This document shows positions 37,721 to 49,623 of a DNA stretch of 64,000 bases, one piece after another (the first letter of the stretch is position 1; every line of letters starts with the position of its first letter). The notes beneath the pieces were generated by a model. That model was not told the origin of the DNA and made no database searches. It saw only the letters and a program-made list of their open reading frames with translations. Position numbers and translations under genes: made by a program. The DNA lies in NCBI GenBank assembly GCA_013398055.1, contig VZRS01010744.1:243139-307138 (forward strand). Reading direction: 5' to 3'. Source of the stretch: Ifrita kowaldi. Lineage: Eukaryota; Chordata; Aves; Passeriformes; Cinclosomatidae.

Positions 37721-38115
37721 TGTTGTAGTTCTGGCCAAGACAGGGTTAATTTTTACAATAGCCAGTAGTAGCATTTATTCTGTTCTACCTGAGCTGAGGG
37801 AAGGGATTCTCTTCTGGTCAGAGGTATTGTGGAGATGGTTTGTGTGTTGATGGTTCTGTCACGTGTCATTCGTTCCCATTTCTTGTACACTTTTTCATTT
37901 GTATGGTCACTGTACTGTTCTTTCTTATTTCATTGCTGTTTCCAGTAAATTGTTCCTATTTCAACCTGTAATCTTTACATTTTGTGCCTCCAACTCCCAT
38001 CTCCAGCCCACTTCAGGAGAAGGGGAAGGGAGTGGGGGAGTGAGAAAACAGTGCATGGTTTGGAGTTTTTCAGTGGGAACACTAAATTGGGGAATACCAT
38101 TCCTAAACAACAACA
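37721..38115 (+). mobile_element. Solo ERVL-like LTR (395 bp)
   Basis: The element opens TGTTGTAGTTCTGGCCAAGA, followed by GGGTTAAT, and closes GGGGAATACC followed by ATTCCTAAACAACAACA. It has TG…CA ends and perfect 5-bp flanking repeats (CTAGG). The opening, the CCAGTAAATTGTTCCTATTT stretch (about 37944-37963), the CCCATCTCCAGCCCACTTCA block (37997-38016) and the terminal GGGG-AATACC follow a songbird/avian ERVL-type LTR layout that I recall. The AGTAAA word may serve as a variant polyadenylation signal. No internal retroviral sequence adjoins it, so it is a solo LTR. Sense is taken as plus from the likeness to that layout. Frames across it are not genes. Confidence 0.88.
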
Positions 38116-38120
38116 CTAGG
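38116..38120. repeat. Target-site duplication, right copy (CTAGG)
   Basis: Exact repeat of 37716-37720 directly after the terminal CA of the LTR. Confidence 0.9.
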
Positions 38121-38634
38121 AATTTTTTTTTGCCCATATACAGCTTCTCAGGGAAGTTTTTCTATACATACATATTACATACATATGCAGAAAATATACA
38201 TATTTTATGCAGACAATAATTTCTTATAATTTAAAAAATGAACACACTGTAAAATATCTGTTGAATCTTGAGCATTCTGGGTTCTTTTGGAGGGTTAAAA
38301 AAAAGCTTACAAGGTTCAGCCACATGGGAGACCTGCACTGATCCACTGTAGGCTCTGGATACTGCTACCATATACGAAAGATCTCTAGATGTCACGTGTG
38401 TGCTTTGGGAGAGAAGGTCTCAGAGGAGGCATGCTACCACATGCTCCTGGGACACCCTCACCTAAAAATCCAGCATGTGGTGGGATTGTCCCTTTTTCCA
38501 TCTGGCTAAGTGTGGAGACAAATCACCATCAATGTCCAAGGCAGACAACTCCCAGGGCTGGAATCCAGCCAAGCAAAAGGACCCAGAACCAAAAATTCAT
38601 TTAAAATGTTACCTTTTTGGAATCTATTTTTGGT
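38121..38634. other. Gene-free sequence between LTR and CR1
   Basis: No gene is visible. About 38320-38590 is more GC-rich; its 71-codon frame has no recognisable motif and the patch may be eroded repeat. Confidence 0.5.
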
Positions 38635-38812
38635 TATAGAATCATAGAATCATTTAGGCTGGAAAGGCTTTTAAGATCATCAAGTCCCGTTATTAGCCCA
38701 GCAATTCCAAGACCACTACTAAACCCTGAATTTCCCTAACCACCACATCTAGATGTCTTTTACATATCTCCAGTGATGGTGACACAACTTCCCTGGGCTT
38801 TATGCTCCCTCA
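38635..38812 (-). mobile_element. CR1 LINE 3'-end fragment (second subfamily)
   Basis: ATAGAATCATAGAATCATTT, AGGCTGGAAAGGC, AAGATCATCAAGTCC, then CCAAGACCACTACTAAACCC, CCACATCTAGATGTCTTTTA and CAGTGATGGTGACACAACTT follow the variant avian CR1 3' end. In that variant the AAAGACGTGTAGATGTGG region replaces the AGGCCAGGTTGGATGG region. Element sense is minus; the 5' end is truncated near 38812. The plus-strand copy at 63.2 kb appears to belong to the same subgroup. Confidence 0.88.
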
Positions 38813-39410
38813 TCCGCGTAAAGGCCCCAGATATTTGATGAGAAATGTCTGACTTTCTCAAAGAAATAGTAGGGAAAAAATACTCTAAGATAAAAAAAGG
38901 TAAGGGTGTTTTTTGTCTTATTGATATTTGGCATTTAGTTCCAGTAACAATTTGTAGGTGCACAGTTTTAGAAACATCTTTCTCTATAGATATTATACAA
39001 AAGATATATGTGCTTATATGGATTTAAAATGAAAAAATATGGATTATGTGATATTATGTAATTAGTCTTTGTGGTAACAGTGTGTTCAGATTAGTTTGTT
39101 CTATTGAATAAAGCCTAAATGCTTTACTCCAGTGCATTTCCTTTGATTTCAATAGGAGACTGTCAGATAAAGATTTTGTTAAAAGACTAAGTGCCTCAGA
39201 ATTTAGCTTTCTCATGTGGATTTCATTTCTAATGGAGTATGAATTGCTTTATGAACTTCTATGTTTCCACATTAATATGATTAAGAAAACACATTGAGCT
39301 ATAAGAGTCTAAGAGTCTTCCTGTGCAAATTACCCTCTGCAAACAATTTTGCTGACACATTGGGGAAAATTCTCACATTTTTTTATTTGGCTTTTCACAA
39401 CTATAAAGTT

Positions 39411-39432
39411 TTTGTTTGTTTGTTTGTTTTTT
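39411..39432. repeat. (TTTG)n tract
   Basis: Four to five TTTG units followed by a T-run and CCCCAG; together they would make a good polypyrimidine tract for a splice acceptor. Confidence 0.7.
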
Positions 39433-39438
39433 CCCCAG

Positions 39439-39627
39439 AACTATGAAGAATGGAAGAGGACCAAAGCAACCTGTCACACAGCAAATATTTTGAAGCACCA
39501 GCAAACTCAGAGACGGTCATTTCACCTAATCAGGAGGTCCTCTTATGTGACTACTGCAAAAAAAGTTGTGGGGTATGAAGATGAGCTGATGAGAAAAGAG
39601 TCACTTGCCTTCTTAAAGCATTGCTAG
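39439..39627 (+). other. Doubtful exon-like open frame after a strong 3' splice site
   Basis: TTTGTTTTTTCCCCAG ends at 39438 and is a strong acceptor by eye. From 39439 a frame of 62 codons runs to TAG at 39625-39627, beginning NYEEWKRTKATCHTAN. The product is basic and polar, unlike nearby chance frames, but it is not recognised. With no partner exon it could equally be the end of a non-coding transcript or nothing. Confidence 0.15.
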
Positions 39628-42600
39628 GTTGGTTTACTTTGGATGTACCTTCAATTACCTGTAGAGAAAACAAAGTACCTACATGTTTATTTCTATTATG
39701 TGTTTGTTCCTGCCTTCAGCTTTAATTATGGTGTCTAAAGTGTTTTTCAGATAAGTATCTGCCTTTTCTACTTTTACAGGTCATGACTACTCTTTGTTTA
39801 CAACAGCTGAGTCATTTGAGGCTTCCTGGTGATGTCCCCATTACTGCTAGATGATGCTAGGTAGCTTCCATTTTTGAAATTTTAATTTAAGAACAGGGCA
39901 TCAAAATATATTATTTGACTTTGTCTTATTCACAACTTTTTATTGCAATGTATCAGCACTTCCTTGTTAATGTTTACAGCAAATTGTCTGTAGTGAGGCC
40001 ATACCACTGGTTGAAGACAGGTGTATGCTGACTTGTAATTTCCCTGAAGCTTATTAGAGTATTCTCCTCCCTGTTCCAGTTCACCATGTGAGACATAATA
40101 ACATGCTACTGTTCAGATTTACATTAGATTGCAATAGGGGAGAAAATGTGTGATTTCTTGAGTCCTCATGTTGTGGTCCATAATGATCAGTTCAAATATA
40201 TTTAACAAAAATTACAATCTATATCAGCCTTTTTATTTTGGCTTTTGAGTTGGCACTATACTATTCCATCTGTTGACATCCTGTCACCTCTTGGCATAAT
40301 CTAAAATAACACAATGATTTTGATATCATAAAATAATACTTTAAAATAAAATGCTCTGAGGACTTGGAGGCTGACAGATGCTGATGAACAAAGCCGAACA
40401 TCTTTGCAACAAAATGTGCACTGAAAATGTAAGAAAGTGTCTTATGCACCAGCCACTAAAACGTCCGAGGTAGGATCTCAAACCTCTCATGTATGACACA
40501 TATGACTGATTGACTCATGCTCCTTTTTGAGTAAGTTTCTGCTGGAGAGCATGAAATACATTAAACATGGATTTATAGTATCCAAGTGGTTGATGAGCAA
40601 TGTACAGCACACTCCTTTAAATAAAAGTTTTTAAGTCACCTGAAAGTTTATTCTCTGTAGGAAGAATGAAAAAAAAAAAAAAGATTCTTGCTTTCAAGGT
40701 TAAATTTTGGAAACATACAGTACCAAATCTATTTCTTTATTATTTGCATTATTTACTGTTATTTTCAAAACATAATAAGATGGAAAATCAAACCTATACC
40801 TGTTGAAGCATAAGATCAAGGGATCAAGAAGAGACATAAGATCCATAAATTCAAGACATAACTGAATGTCAAGTTTATGTACCACCTTCCTTTTTTCACT
40901 GTAAATGTTATTTGCTCCAGCTATTCACCTAGATCTGTATTAATCACATCTCTGTCACACTGAATGGCCAGCTAGACAGATCTTAGCTTAAGACCTGCAC
41001 TGTTTAGCCCAAACTAAAGACGTTTTTTAGAGTATTTTTTTACTGCAAAAATGTCTACTCATTGTTAATTTTGAGAAAATACATGTTTGTAACTCTTGTA
41101 CATTTTTTCACAGAACTTACCTTTTTAACTAGACTTGAATCAGGACAATGTAAAAGCATTTTCTTTAAACAGTTGAATATAGCTTATTTGAGGATGGGGT
41201 TGAATTCAGAAGTAGTCTTAAGCCTGCACAATTTAAAAAATATAAGGTCATAGGCAAAAATAAAAATATGATGTCTGAGTATCTGGAAAACACTATTTTC
41301 CAGAAGCTAAGTGACTTTCCATTTGACCTTTCTGTGAGTGCTAGACTGTCAGTGGGAGACAAAAGGAAAAAGGAAAGGCAAAAATATCCCGTGCACAAGA
41401 ATATGACCATCACAGCAATGTCCAGACTGGTCCTAGCAGCTCTGTGGAGATCTTAAATAAGATGAGTTAATTCAACTCCAGTGCTCATGTGAGTTTTGTC
41501 TATTGCACATATATATTCCAAGACCTGATTCATTCTGTTGCTCCACTTTCACACTGGCTTAACCTCCATGGAACTGTCAAAGTTTGCAATGCTGCCCAAA
41601 TACCACAGAACCATGATAGCCTTTGCACATATTTGGCTAAAAGTGTTGGGAAAATGACATATAAATATAAAATCCTGGCAGAGCACCATTTGCACTACAC
41701 TGAGGCAAAGATTTTTGCATTCTGAAACTGATATATCCAAGGAAATATTTGTCTGCATCTAATTATTTGGCTTCAGGAAACAGGACATAGAGGTTATGTT
41801 TCCAATAATCATCCAGCATAGCTGAGTCCCTCTCTCCTCAAGTAAGTCAGAAACAAAACTCCCCAGCCACTGAAGTATTCGCATTTATTAATAAGGAAAA
41901 TGATCATAAAATTCTAAATGACGAAGTTTTCAAAAAAGGCTCTTCAGAAAAGATAATTTCATTAAGCAGCTGAAGCAAAGTTTTCAGATGCAGCCTTCTT
42001 TCAACCTTTCATTTTTTTTTGAACCATAGGTGATCCTGGCTGAATGTATTTTAAAATAATTTGAGTGATACAAGAGGCAAGCTTGTTCCTTTTACATTCA
42101 AATATATGCTTCACAAGGTACAACTTCATTCTTTCATCTCTTTTATGATTCAGTCATACTTTATTGAAATTTTGTCAGTGTTTGTCACAGTTCCTGCCAA
42201 GCATACTCAAGCAGCTGAGATGAGAGGTTGAAAGAAAAGTGACTGAACAGAATTTTAACAAGGGACAGACAAATATCAGATGGTTTGTTTCATATTGTGA
42301 AGCAAACTACCTGAATCCACCATCCCTTTGAACAGTTTATCCAAGCATTAATGGAGCCTTCAGTCTGATTCCACAGTGGTACTCAGACTTACAGAGCAGA
42401 AGGCGTCTCAAGCTGTGCTGAATAATTGTGAATAACAATAACATTTTCAAAATAATGAGTAATTAAAGTATGTATCTGACATTCTCTTGGTGTTGCTGGA
42501 AAGCAGACCAGGACTGGGGTTTCTGCGCTTACCTCTGAAAACCATGCCAGAACACGTAATTCTGGTCTAGGCAAATCTAAACACTTGTGTTCACTGCAGT

Positions 42601-43614
42601 TCTAGCAGTGGCAGTGAATTTTTAATCCTCTGCTAAACAGCAGGCAGTCAATTTTCTTCAAGAATAGAGGTGTAGAGAAGAAAAAGCCCAATATAGTTAG
42701 AGGAGTGTGAAATCTTTTTGCAACAGAGCTAACATCATAAAAATTGCTGGTGTTGAGCTAGCCTCACTGTTATAAAAAAAACCCAAACCCACAAAACTGT
42801 AGCCATACTACTGCTGCTTTACTGGCTCCAATTAATGTTGTTTTTTGTTCAAAGAAACAGCTTAAAGTAGAAAACAAAGAGAGGAGAAACAAAGCAATCG
42901 CATAAAACCTGAAAATGTTAAAATTTAGAAATTTCTCTGGATGAAATTGAACCTGCAGTACACTAAGTATGTTCCACAAGCTGTGATACCTTCAGCCAGT
43001 GAAAAAGTGATTTTTATTTATTTGCAGTACTATGATAACCAGGATACTGAGCATATTCTTTTGCAAAGGATTCACATACTACAAAGGAAGGTCTGTGTGG
43101 ATCACAACTGGCTTCATATGACCTGATACGAATTTTGGGCCCTGCATAATGGCATAGGCTTATTGAAAAAATGCAGTATGAGTATTGTTGATGACGCTTT
43201 TATCAACCCAGAAATCCAACAGTCTTCAGAGTGTCATTAAAAGTCTGCTTCATAAGACATCTAGGTACTTCTGAAACCGTACCTTATATTATGAACATGC
43301 TTTGTAGGAGGCTATATATAACACTACATGGATAACTTGCCTTCTGGCATTTCCTAGCTCTCAAGTGCTCCAATTCACAATTTAAATAACATTATTTTAA
43401 CATTAGTGGGTTCAGTTTTTGTTTGTCTTTGGTGGGGTAAAAAGAAGAGGTAGTGTTTCACTGTGTTTTGCACGCCAGGTATGTTGAAATGACATTTGTT
43501 AAAAAAATAGCAGAGCCATGCAATGAATTTTCACATATCTGTGATCAGAGCACCTGCTTCCTTTTCACAAATATATCCCTTCTGAAACTTATTCGAGCAT
43601 TTTACCTTCATAGT

Positions 43615-43641
43615 ACTTTGAAATAGATGCTATTTCAAAGT
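43615..43641. repeat. Perfect 12-bp inverted repeat with 3-base loop
   Basis: ACTTTGAAATAG (43615-43626) is the exact reverse complement of CTATTTCAAAGT (43630-43641), separated only by ATG. This is the tightest hairpin found in the window. Function is unknown; it may be a cruciform-prone site or the centre of an eroded palindromic element. Confidence 0.7.
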
Positions 43642-45518
43642 CCCCTTCTAGAGGAATATCTCTTTTTTATCTTCTGCTCTACTGCAAATCATACAAAGAG
43701 ATCTGTCTCAGAGAGAATAAGGACATGAGAAACTCAATTCTAGATCAGTAAGAGAATTTCTGAGAACTACAGTGCCAAAAACTTTCCATTGTTCACTGAC
43801 CAACACAGAGGAATATAGAATTTCTCTACCAAAATGAAAGGAAAATTTCCTTGTTTCTCAACAGGACACAGACCATTTAATGTTTTCAAAGCATGATAAA
43901 AGTAAATATTTGGAGTGATTTCATAATTTTGTAGAAAATTTTTATTCATTGGAATTCTGGAACCACTTTTACATCAAGAACATTGTCATCTGGTAACTGT
44001 TTATACATACACAAAATTACTGAGAAACAGCTATTGTGAAGGTAACTTCATGTGTAAACAAAAACTATAGTGAGTAGAAAAGTTTCCAGATTAAAAAAAA
44101 ACCCAAAAAACCAAAATCCACAAAACCTCTCAGCACTCATAAATAGTACTACAGTTTTGTGGGGAGGGTCATTGTAAATATTGCCTATGAAATAGATGAG
44201 GATAAGCTGCATATGTCCTGTTATTTTCATTACAGTTTGCGCCTTGCTGTCTCATGACTGGTGTGCTAAAGACTACTGGGCTGTACTGTCTTTTAATGTG
44301 AATGCTTTTAAAATTCACAGCATCTTCCCCAGGAAATAAAATTGTGTTTCAGGGAAAAAAACCAAAAACCCACTGCTGTTGCATTTCCAACCACATCATA
44401 TCTGTTCTATCTAAGAGACAAAGAATTTTCTTAAGGATGAATTTATTAAGACTAATTTAAAGAGGTAGACTCAAAGTGCTTGGTTCTGTATATATGTTTA
44501 GGTATATATTATTTATTTAGGTTTTGAAAATAAAAAATGTTAATACAGTGATGTAATATCTCAGAGGACAAAAATGGACAATTCTTTTCTTGAGAAATTA
44601 AAAAACCACATTCTACTAAATTTCTCAGAAATATATATGGTGATGGAATATAGTCTTTATGGTGTGTGTTATATACCTACATGCCATAAATACATATCAG
44701 TGTTTTCTTTAGAGCTTTTATTACTTAATTACTATAAGAACTGAATTAATTTCATGTGTATTCTATAATTATTAAGGAAGAACATGGAAGGTTTTGCATG
44801 CCATATACTTTATATTACACAGTATATACATTTTGCATCTTCTTTTGTAAACATAATTTCATTAATATTTCTTTTCTTTTTATTAACCTGTTACAGCCCT
44901 TTCTTTCAGCTTTCCCTTCTCTGGAGGATCTACAATTTCTATAGAAGACTTTTTAACTCAGTGTTGCTTTCACATTTTAACCAAAGATTAACCAGGGCAG
45001 TTGAAGTTTTTTTCAGCATGAATTCTTTTATACATGATGCTATCTCATCACTAGCACAGTCTTGGAAGATAATTCTTGGTGGTCTCATCCAGTGGCAATT
45101 CCAATAGAGCTAGCAAATTAATGTAGGGTAGAACTTTTCACAAATCCTTCATCCATTACAGAACGATTTTTCAAAATATAGAGCACTTTGTAAGTCAAAC
45201 AAAATAGAATTATGGTTTAGTGAACTGCAGTCCTGAGTGTGTTATGGTTTATTTTTCTGGTAAAAAAATAAACTATTACTTTGACTAATAACTCTCATGG
45301 AATGCAGGAAAAGATTACCGTTAGGTAGTTCTTGCCAAAAGAAATTGATATCATGATACTTTTAAAGCACACCAAAAGGACCTGAATTTACTGGTACTTG
45401 AATAGATTTTTAGGCCTGGCATATGTCATTACTGTAAATCTTTCAAACATTTAGAGTAGAGAAGAATCAGTTTCATCTTACTTCTGGAAAAAGTTGCTGC
45501 TAATCCTCCTTACACTCT

Positions 45519-45600
45519 GGGCTTGATCCAGGGAGAATCCGTAATTCTCATTCAACCAAGTTAAGCAAGGACCACAAGAACTCAGCACCTTTCTGGCTGA
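45519..45600. mobile_element. Possible palindromic DNA-transposon remnant
   Basis: GGGCTTGATCCAGGGAG at the left and AACTCAGCACCTTTCTGGC at the right recall short non-autonomous hAT-like palindromic elements of amniotes. Their ends read GGGCCTGATCC and whose arms contain an ACTCAGCACCTTGCAGGATC motif. The middle is degraded and the right terminus is not intact. Confidence 0.35.
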
Positions 45601-46528
45601 ACTCCTCTAGACTGACTATCTGTATCTGAAAATGAGCGTGCTACACATCTCTATGTACTACAAATGGAGAGAGAAGGAAAGAAACTTCTCATTTAGCACA
45701 CAAATCCCACCTTGTCCAATCCCAAAAACTCATCAAAATTTATCTTTATGTGAAACCTCTAAGGAAGACATTTTAGTATATTCTTGTGCTGGCGGGACCC
45801 GTGAAGAGCTTTGGCTTGCTGACAGATCAAGCTCTAGCAGACCACATTTTTGGGAAGGTGACTTTCATCTTAAGTGAATATCTTGAAAAAATATAAAGGT
45901 GAAATTTTCTTATGAAGGGTCTGGTTTATAATTAGCTCTCCAATAAAGTTTTTTCCTTTTCCAGCTACACTTACGAGAAAGCACACAAGCACTATTGAAA
46001 ATTGTTAGGGGTAGTTATTTAACTGCTTTAGATTGATTCAGGAATCAACAGCTATTTGGAATGTTTTAGTCATTGCCTAAGTATCTGCATGATTGAATGA
46101 TTGCAGGAAACTGCTTATGAATGCTGACAGCAAAAGGCAGATGTCCTTCAGTGATGCTTGTGTCTGAGAACAGCAGGAAAGCATACGAAACTACAGAGGT
46201 TTCGTGTATAAAATAAAAATTATATAAAGATCAAACTGATTCTAAAAATAAAACAGTAAAGTGTTAACACATTGCTACCACTTTTCCCATAACCTGTGTC
46301 TATACGCGTATGTAGAAATCTGTTTAATCCCAGGAGAATCTACCCTCGTGTATGAACACAAGGAGTGAACACCAGAGAGAAAACTACATCCCCCCTTTTG
46401 TGCCTACAGTATTTGTTCAACAATAATTACAAAATAAGCACGCAGAGGTTGACGCAAATAGAAGGAAAATTCCTCAAGCTTCGATGACACTTAGTAGCCT
46501 TGGGATTGCATGATTAGCAGATATGGAT

Positions 46529-46658
46529 GGCCCTGATCCAGCCAAGCCTTTCGAGCATGTGTTTAACTTCCACCCGGCAGGTTGTTCCTCTGAAGTACTA
46601 CAAGTGCAGCTGAAGCTAAGCACATACTTAACTCAAGACCTATGCTAGGTTGAGGCCC
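46529..46658. mobile_element. Palindromic non-autonomous DNA-transposon remnant
   Basis: The 130-base unit begins GGCCCTGATCCAGCCAAG and ends CTAGGTTGAGGCCC, whose reverse complement (GGGCCTCAACCTAG) is a diverged copy of the start. Inside, GAGCATGTGTTTAACTT on the left faces TAAGCACATACTTAACTC on the right, again in inverted order. This matches the layout of old hAT-like palindromic MITEs common to reptiles and birds, with GGCCTGATCC ends and arms with AAGCACATGCTTAA. No transposase is expected or seen. Confidence 0.55.
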
Positions 46659-48075
46659 AAAGTTATTAAAAGGAGAGTGTGAAATGTCGTTAGAATTACA
46701 GAATGCAAAGAAATACAAAGAATCATAATGACACCAGCAGTTTTCAGCTGTACAGACTGTACAGCTTGCATAGTCTGCTATAAAGTTACATGAACCAGGG
46801 GTTTTTTCAGAGTAACTAAGCATGAAGTTTCAAATGGTACTAGTAAAGCATAAAAGTAAAGATACAATTGACAGTTGTGTACTGAAAGATTTGAAGCAAC
46901 TACAGTAAATATTTGTTGTCTTAAATCTCAAGTTTTGAACACCAGCTTTGTTACTATGCTGTATTGATTGCCAAGGTTAAAACATGGCTGAATATTTGCA
47001 CAGGAAAAATGTTGTCTTCCTTTGTTAGGACTAAATCTATATACTGATTACTGTTGTTTGAAGAAACAGTAGTACAGTGCTTTAAATTGTAACCTTCATA
47101 AATTCTTTTACTTAAATAGGAACCTCAAAATCCTAAGGCAAACAAAAGCATGATTATATGTACAGCAATAATGCCCTTATCAAAATGGGATAACAAACAC
47201 AATGGTTAGCAACATTTGAATAGTGTAACAAGAGTGTTTATAATAAGATGATTAGAGGCAAAATGAAATGGCCCTTTCACAGACTGCTTCCTGAGCATAC
47301 CAGACTGTTTGTCACTTAGGGACTTCAGAACAGTTTCTAGATAATTCTTCCGCTAAAGCTACTTTTGGAAGGTAAGCTTTCCACAAGCTTTAATAAAGCA
47401 CATCTTTCAAACTAGCAATGGTAGTAGGGTTTAACATGGCTTGAGGACAAAAATATGTTAGAGACAAGGACAGGAAAAAGTCTCTTTGTTCAACTAGACT
47501 TTCTCATTTAACATCATACCTCTCTCTGTATTTCAGTTCTCAGCTCCTGCTCTTTGTAATAAAGTCCCATTTATTCATATTTATTACCCCTTTTCACAAT
47601 TTGCACTTTACAATTTCATGAATTTGTTTCTTTTTTTAACATGAACTTGCATAATTTTATATTTTTGTATGGTTTCTAATGTTGACATCTTGCTAAATTT
47701 TTCCACTGATTTACAAGATGCTGGTGATAAGTTTCTAAAAATAGGAACTGTTTTATGAATGTAACTTGTTAATTGGCCTACATGGTAAGATTACTGAAAT
47801 GGCAAATAAAAATGTTCCAGGAGAAAATTATCTCTTCCATGTATAGCTCAGTTCTGATCTGAGTCCCCAGTATTGCCACTGAGCATTTAGTGAAGGTGTC
47901 AGACATGATAAAGATTAGGATAATTCATTACTAAAACTGTACTTATTTCATCCTAGTAGTAATGTGCTACGAGAATTATAAGCAGTAGTGACCAAGTAAA
48001 TTTACTGGAGCTCTGTTGTTCTGATGCCTTTGAATTGCAGCAAAGCTTTTCACTTTTGCTGCAACAGATGATGTT
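46659..48075. other. Gene-free AT-rich sequence
   Basis: No gene or repeat recognised. Confidence 0.5.
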
Positions 48076-48538
48076 CTAGAGTCCATCATTCATCCACCCA
48101 TGCCCAAGGCAATCCATTTGCACTTTCCATAACAAGCTTGCTAAGTGTAGTAGCAAAGGCTGAATTGTCTGAATCTCCACCGCAACAATTTCCGTCATCC
48201 CTTTATTGTGACTGTACATTGTGTTTGCTTTTAAAGCTCGCATTCCCACATAAATTATTCTCTTCTGTGTGAACATGGGACCAGTCTTACAAAATTTCAA
48301 AGTGAGGGAAGATATATTCTTCTGAACATTGTAGAACTGGTGGCCAAAAGGTCTCAAAATATGAATTGAAATCTGAAGAAGGATGGTGGCTCCCCTTCCT
48401 GTACTGACACAAAAAGACAACAGCTGAAGCTGCATAGTAAGAACAAGGAAGACCTATAAAAGTGTAGCCAGTAACATAAATTACTTCTGGATGTATTTTA
48501 ATGGCACATTCGTTTGTGCACTTTTTATGAAATGCCAT
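48076..48538 (-). other. Two overlapping minus-strand open frames, uncertain
   Basis: A frame of 119 codons (48435-48076) and one of 83 codons (48538-48287) overlap on the minus strand. Their composition is less A/T-driven than usual here, and both read moderately protein-like, for example HKKCTNECAIKIHPE in the second. I recognise neither. They might be a decayed gene fragment with a frameshift, or a conserved non-coding element that by chance lacks stops. Confidence 0.15.
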
Positions 48539-49590
48539 AGGTTATGAACTTAAGGTATGATATTTTAGGGTGCCATAGCTAAAATGATAAGCAAATGTTT
48601 ACTCATAATGACAGTACAAGTAACAGAAAATATATTACAAAAGCATCCAATAAATGAGAAAAACTTAGGTATTAGAGTGTAACAAGGGTCATAACAAAAT
48701 TACTTTCATATTTTGATGAAATATTTCACTTCTATTCCATTCCCAGCATATGCCTGCCCAGTCAACACAAAATTTGTTTAATTATTTCCCATCAGTCAAT
48801 AGGAATAAAAAAAAATCAATTAAAAATCAATCACAAACCACATTTTCAGTTGCCTACGGGCTTTCAAATAAATTGAGGTTAAGGAAGAGTATGTGCCCCC
48901 TTTTGAACACAGTTGCCGCACATTAGTATAGTAGAAATTAACAAATGGGTTTATTTATTAAATTAATTACATGAATATAATATTTCATATTCTACAAGAG
49001 AAAATAATTTCTTATAATTAATATGTAGGTGCAGCTGAGAGGCAGCTGAGGTAGCTAGAGTTATGTGCTATAGAAATAGCATAACAATTAAGGATTTTCT
49101 TTCTGATTAAATATTTCTTCCTTGTTTATTCAGTATGCCATAATCCAACCTTATTTGGTCAATTCCATGTAGTTTTGTAGAACTATTTTAAACTCATAAT
49201 ATATCTCATTATGCCACGATCTTATTCTGTGCTTTAAGGCTATCTTAAAATTTAGAAATTATTCTCTAATAACAGGTAGTCACAACACAATCATGATTAG
49301 CATTCAGTCCCACCTCAGTGACAGATCTTGTTCCTGTACAGAAAAGAAAGAAGGGATTAGAAATTACTAAATAACATACTTTCTGTTTCCCATTCCTAAA
49401 CCTTTCTAAGTCCTTGTAGAGAAAACACAGACAAACAGAAGTCCCAACCAAATTAGCAGGCCCGAACCACAAACCAAGCCTTTTCTTCTTGCACATTGAA
49501 AATCATTTCCACTCAGCTGTTTTTGGCTGAGTGTGCTAGTTCTGGTTCAGTGAAACTGATATAAAATCCTACACTAATGGGTAGCAGAAT

Positions 49591-49623
49591 TTTATTTTAT
49601 TTGTTTTGTTTTGTTTTGTTTTT
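49591..49623. repeat. (TTTTG)n tract
   Basis: Repeated TTTTG and TTTTA units over about 33 bases. Confidence 0.75.

Larger units (their letters stand above)
38813..45518. other. Gene-free AT-rich sequence
   Basis: Apart from a doubtful exon-like frame at 39439 and a perfect hairpin at 43615 (listed separately), I see no gene or recognisable repeat. An A15 run lies at about 40669-40683. Confidence 0.55.

Noticed and set aside
37863..38219. Plus-strand frame of 118 codons
   Set aside because: It starts within the ERVL-like solo LTR and runs out into the flank; no retroviral or host protein motif is present.
44784..45107. Plus-strand frame of 107 codons with hydrophobic stretch
   Set aside because: Phe/Leu/Ile-rich translation from T-rich DNA, overlapping another chance frame; no domain or splice signals.
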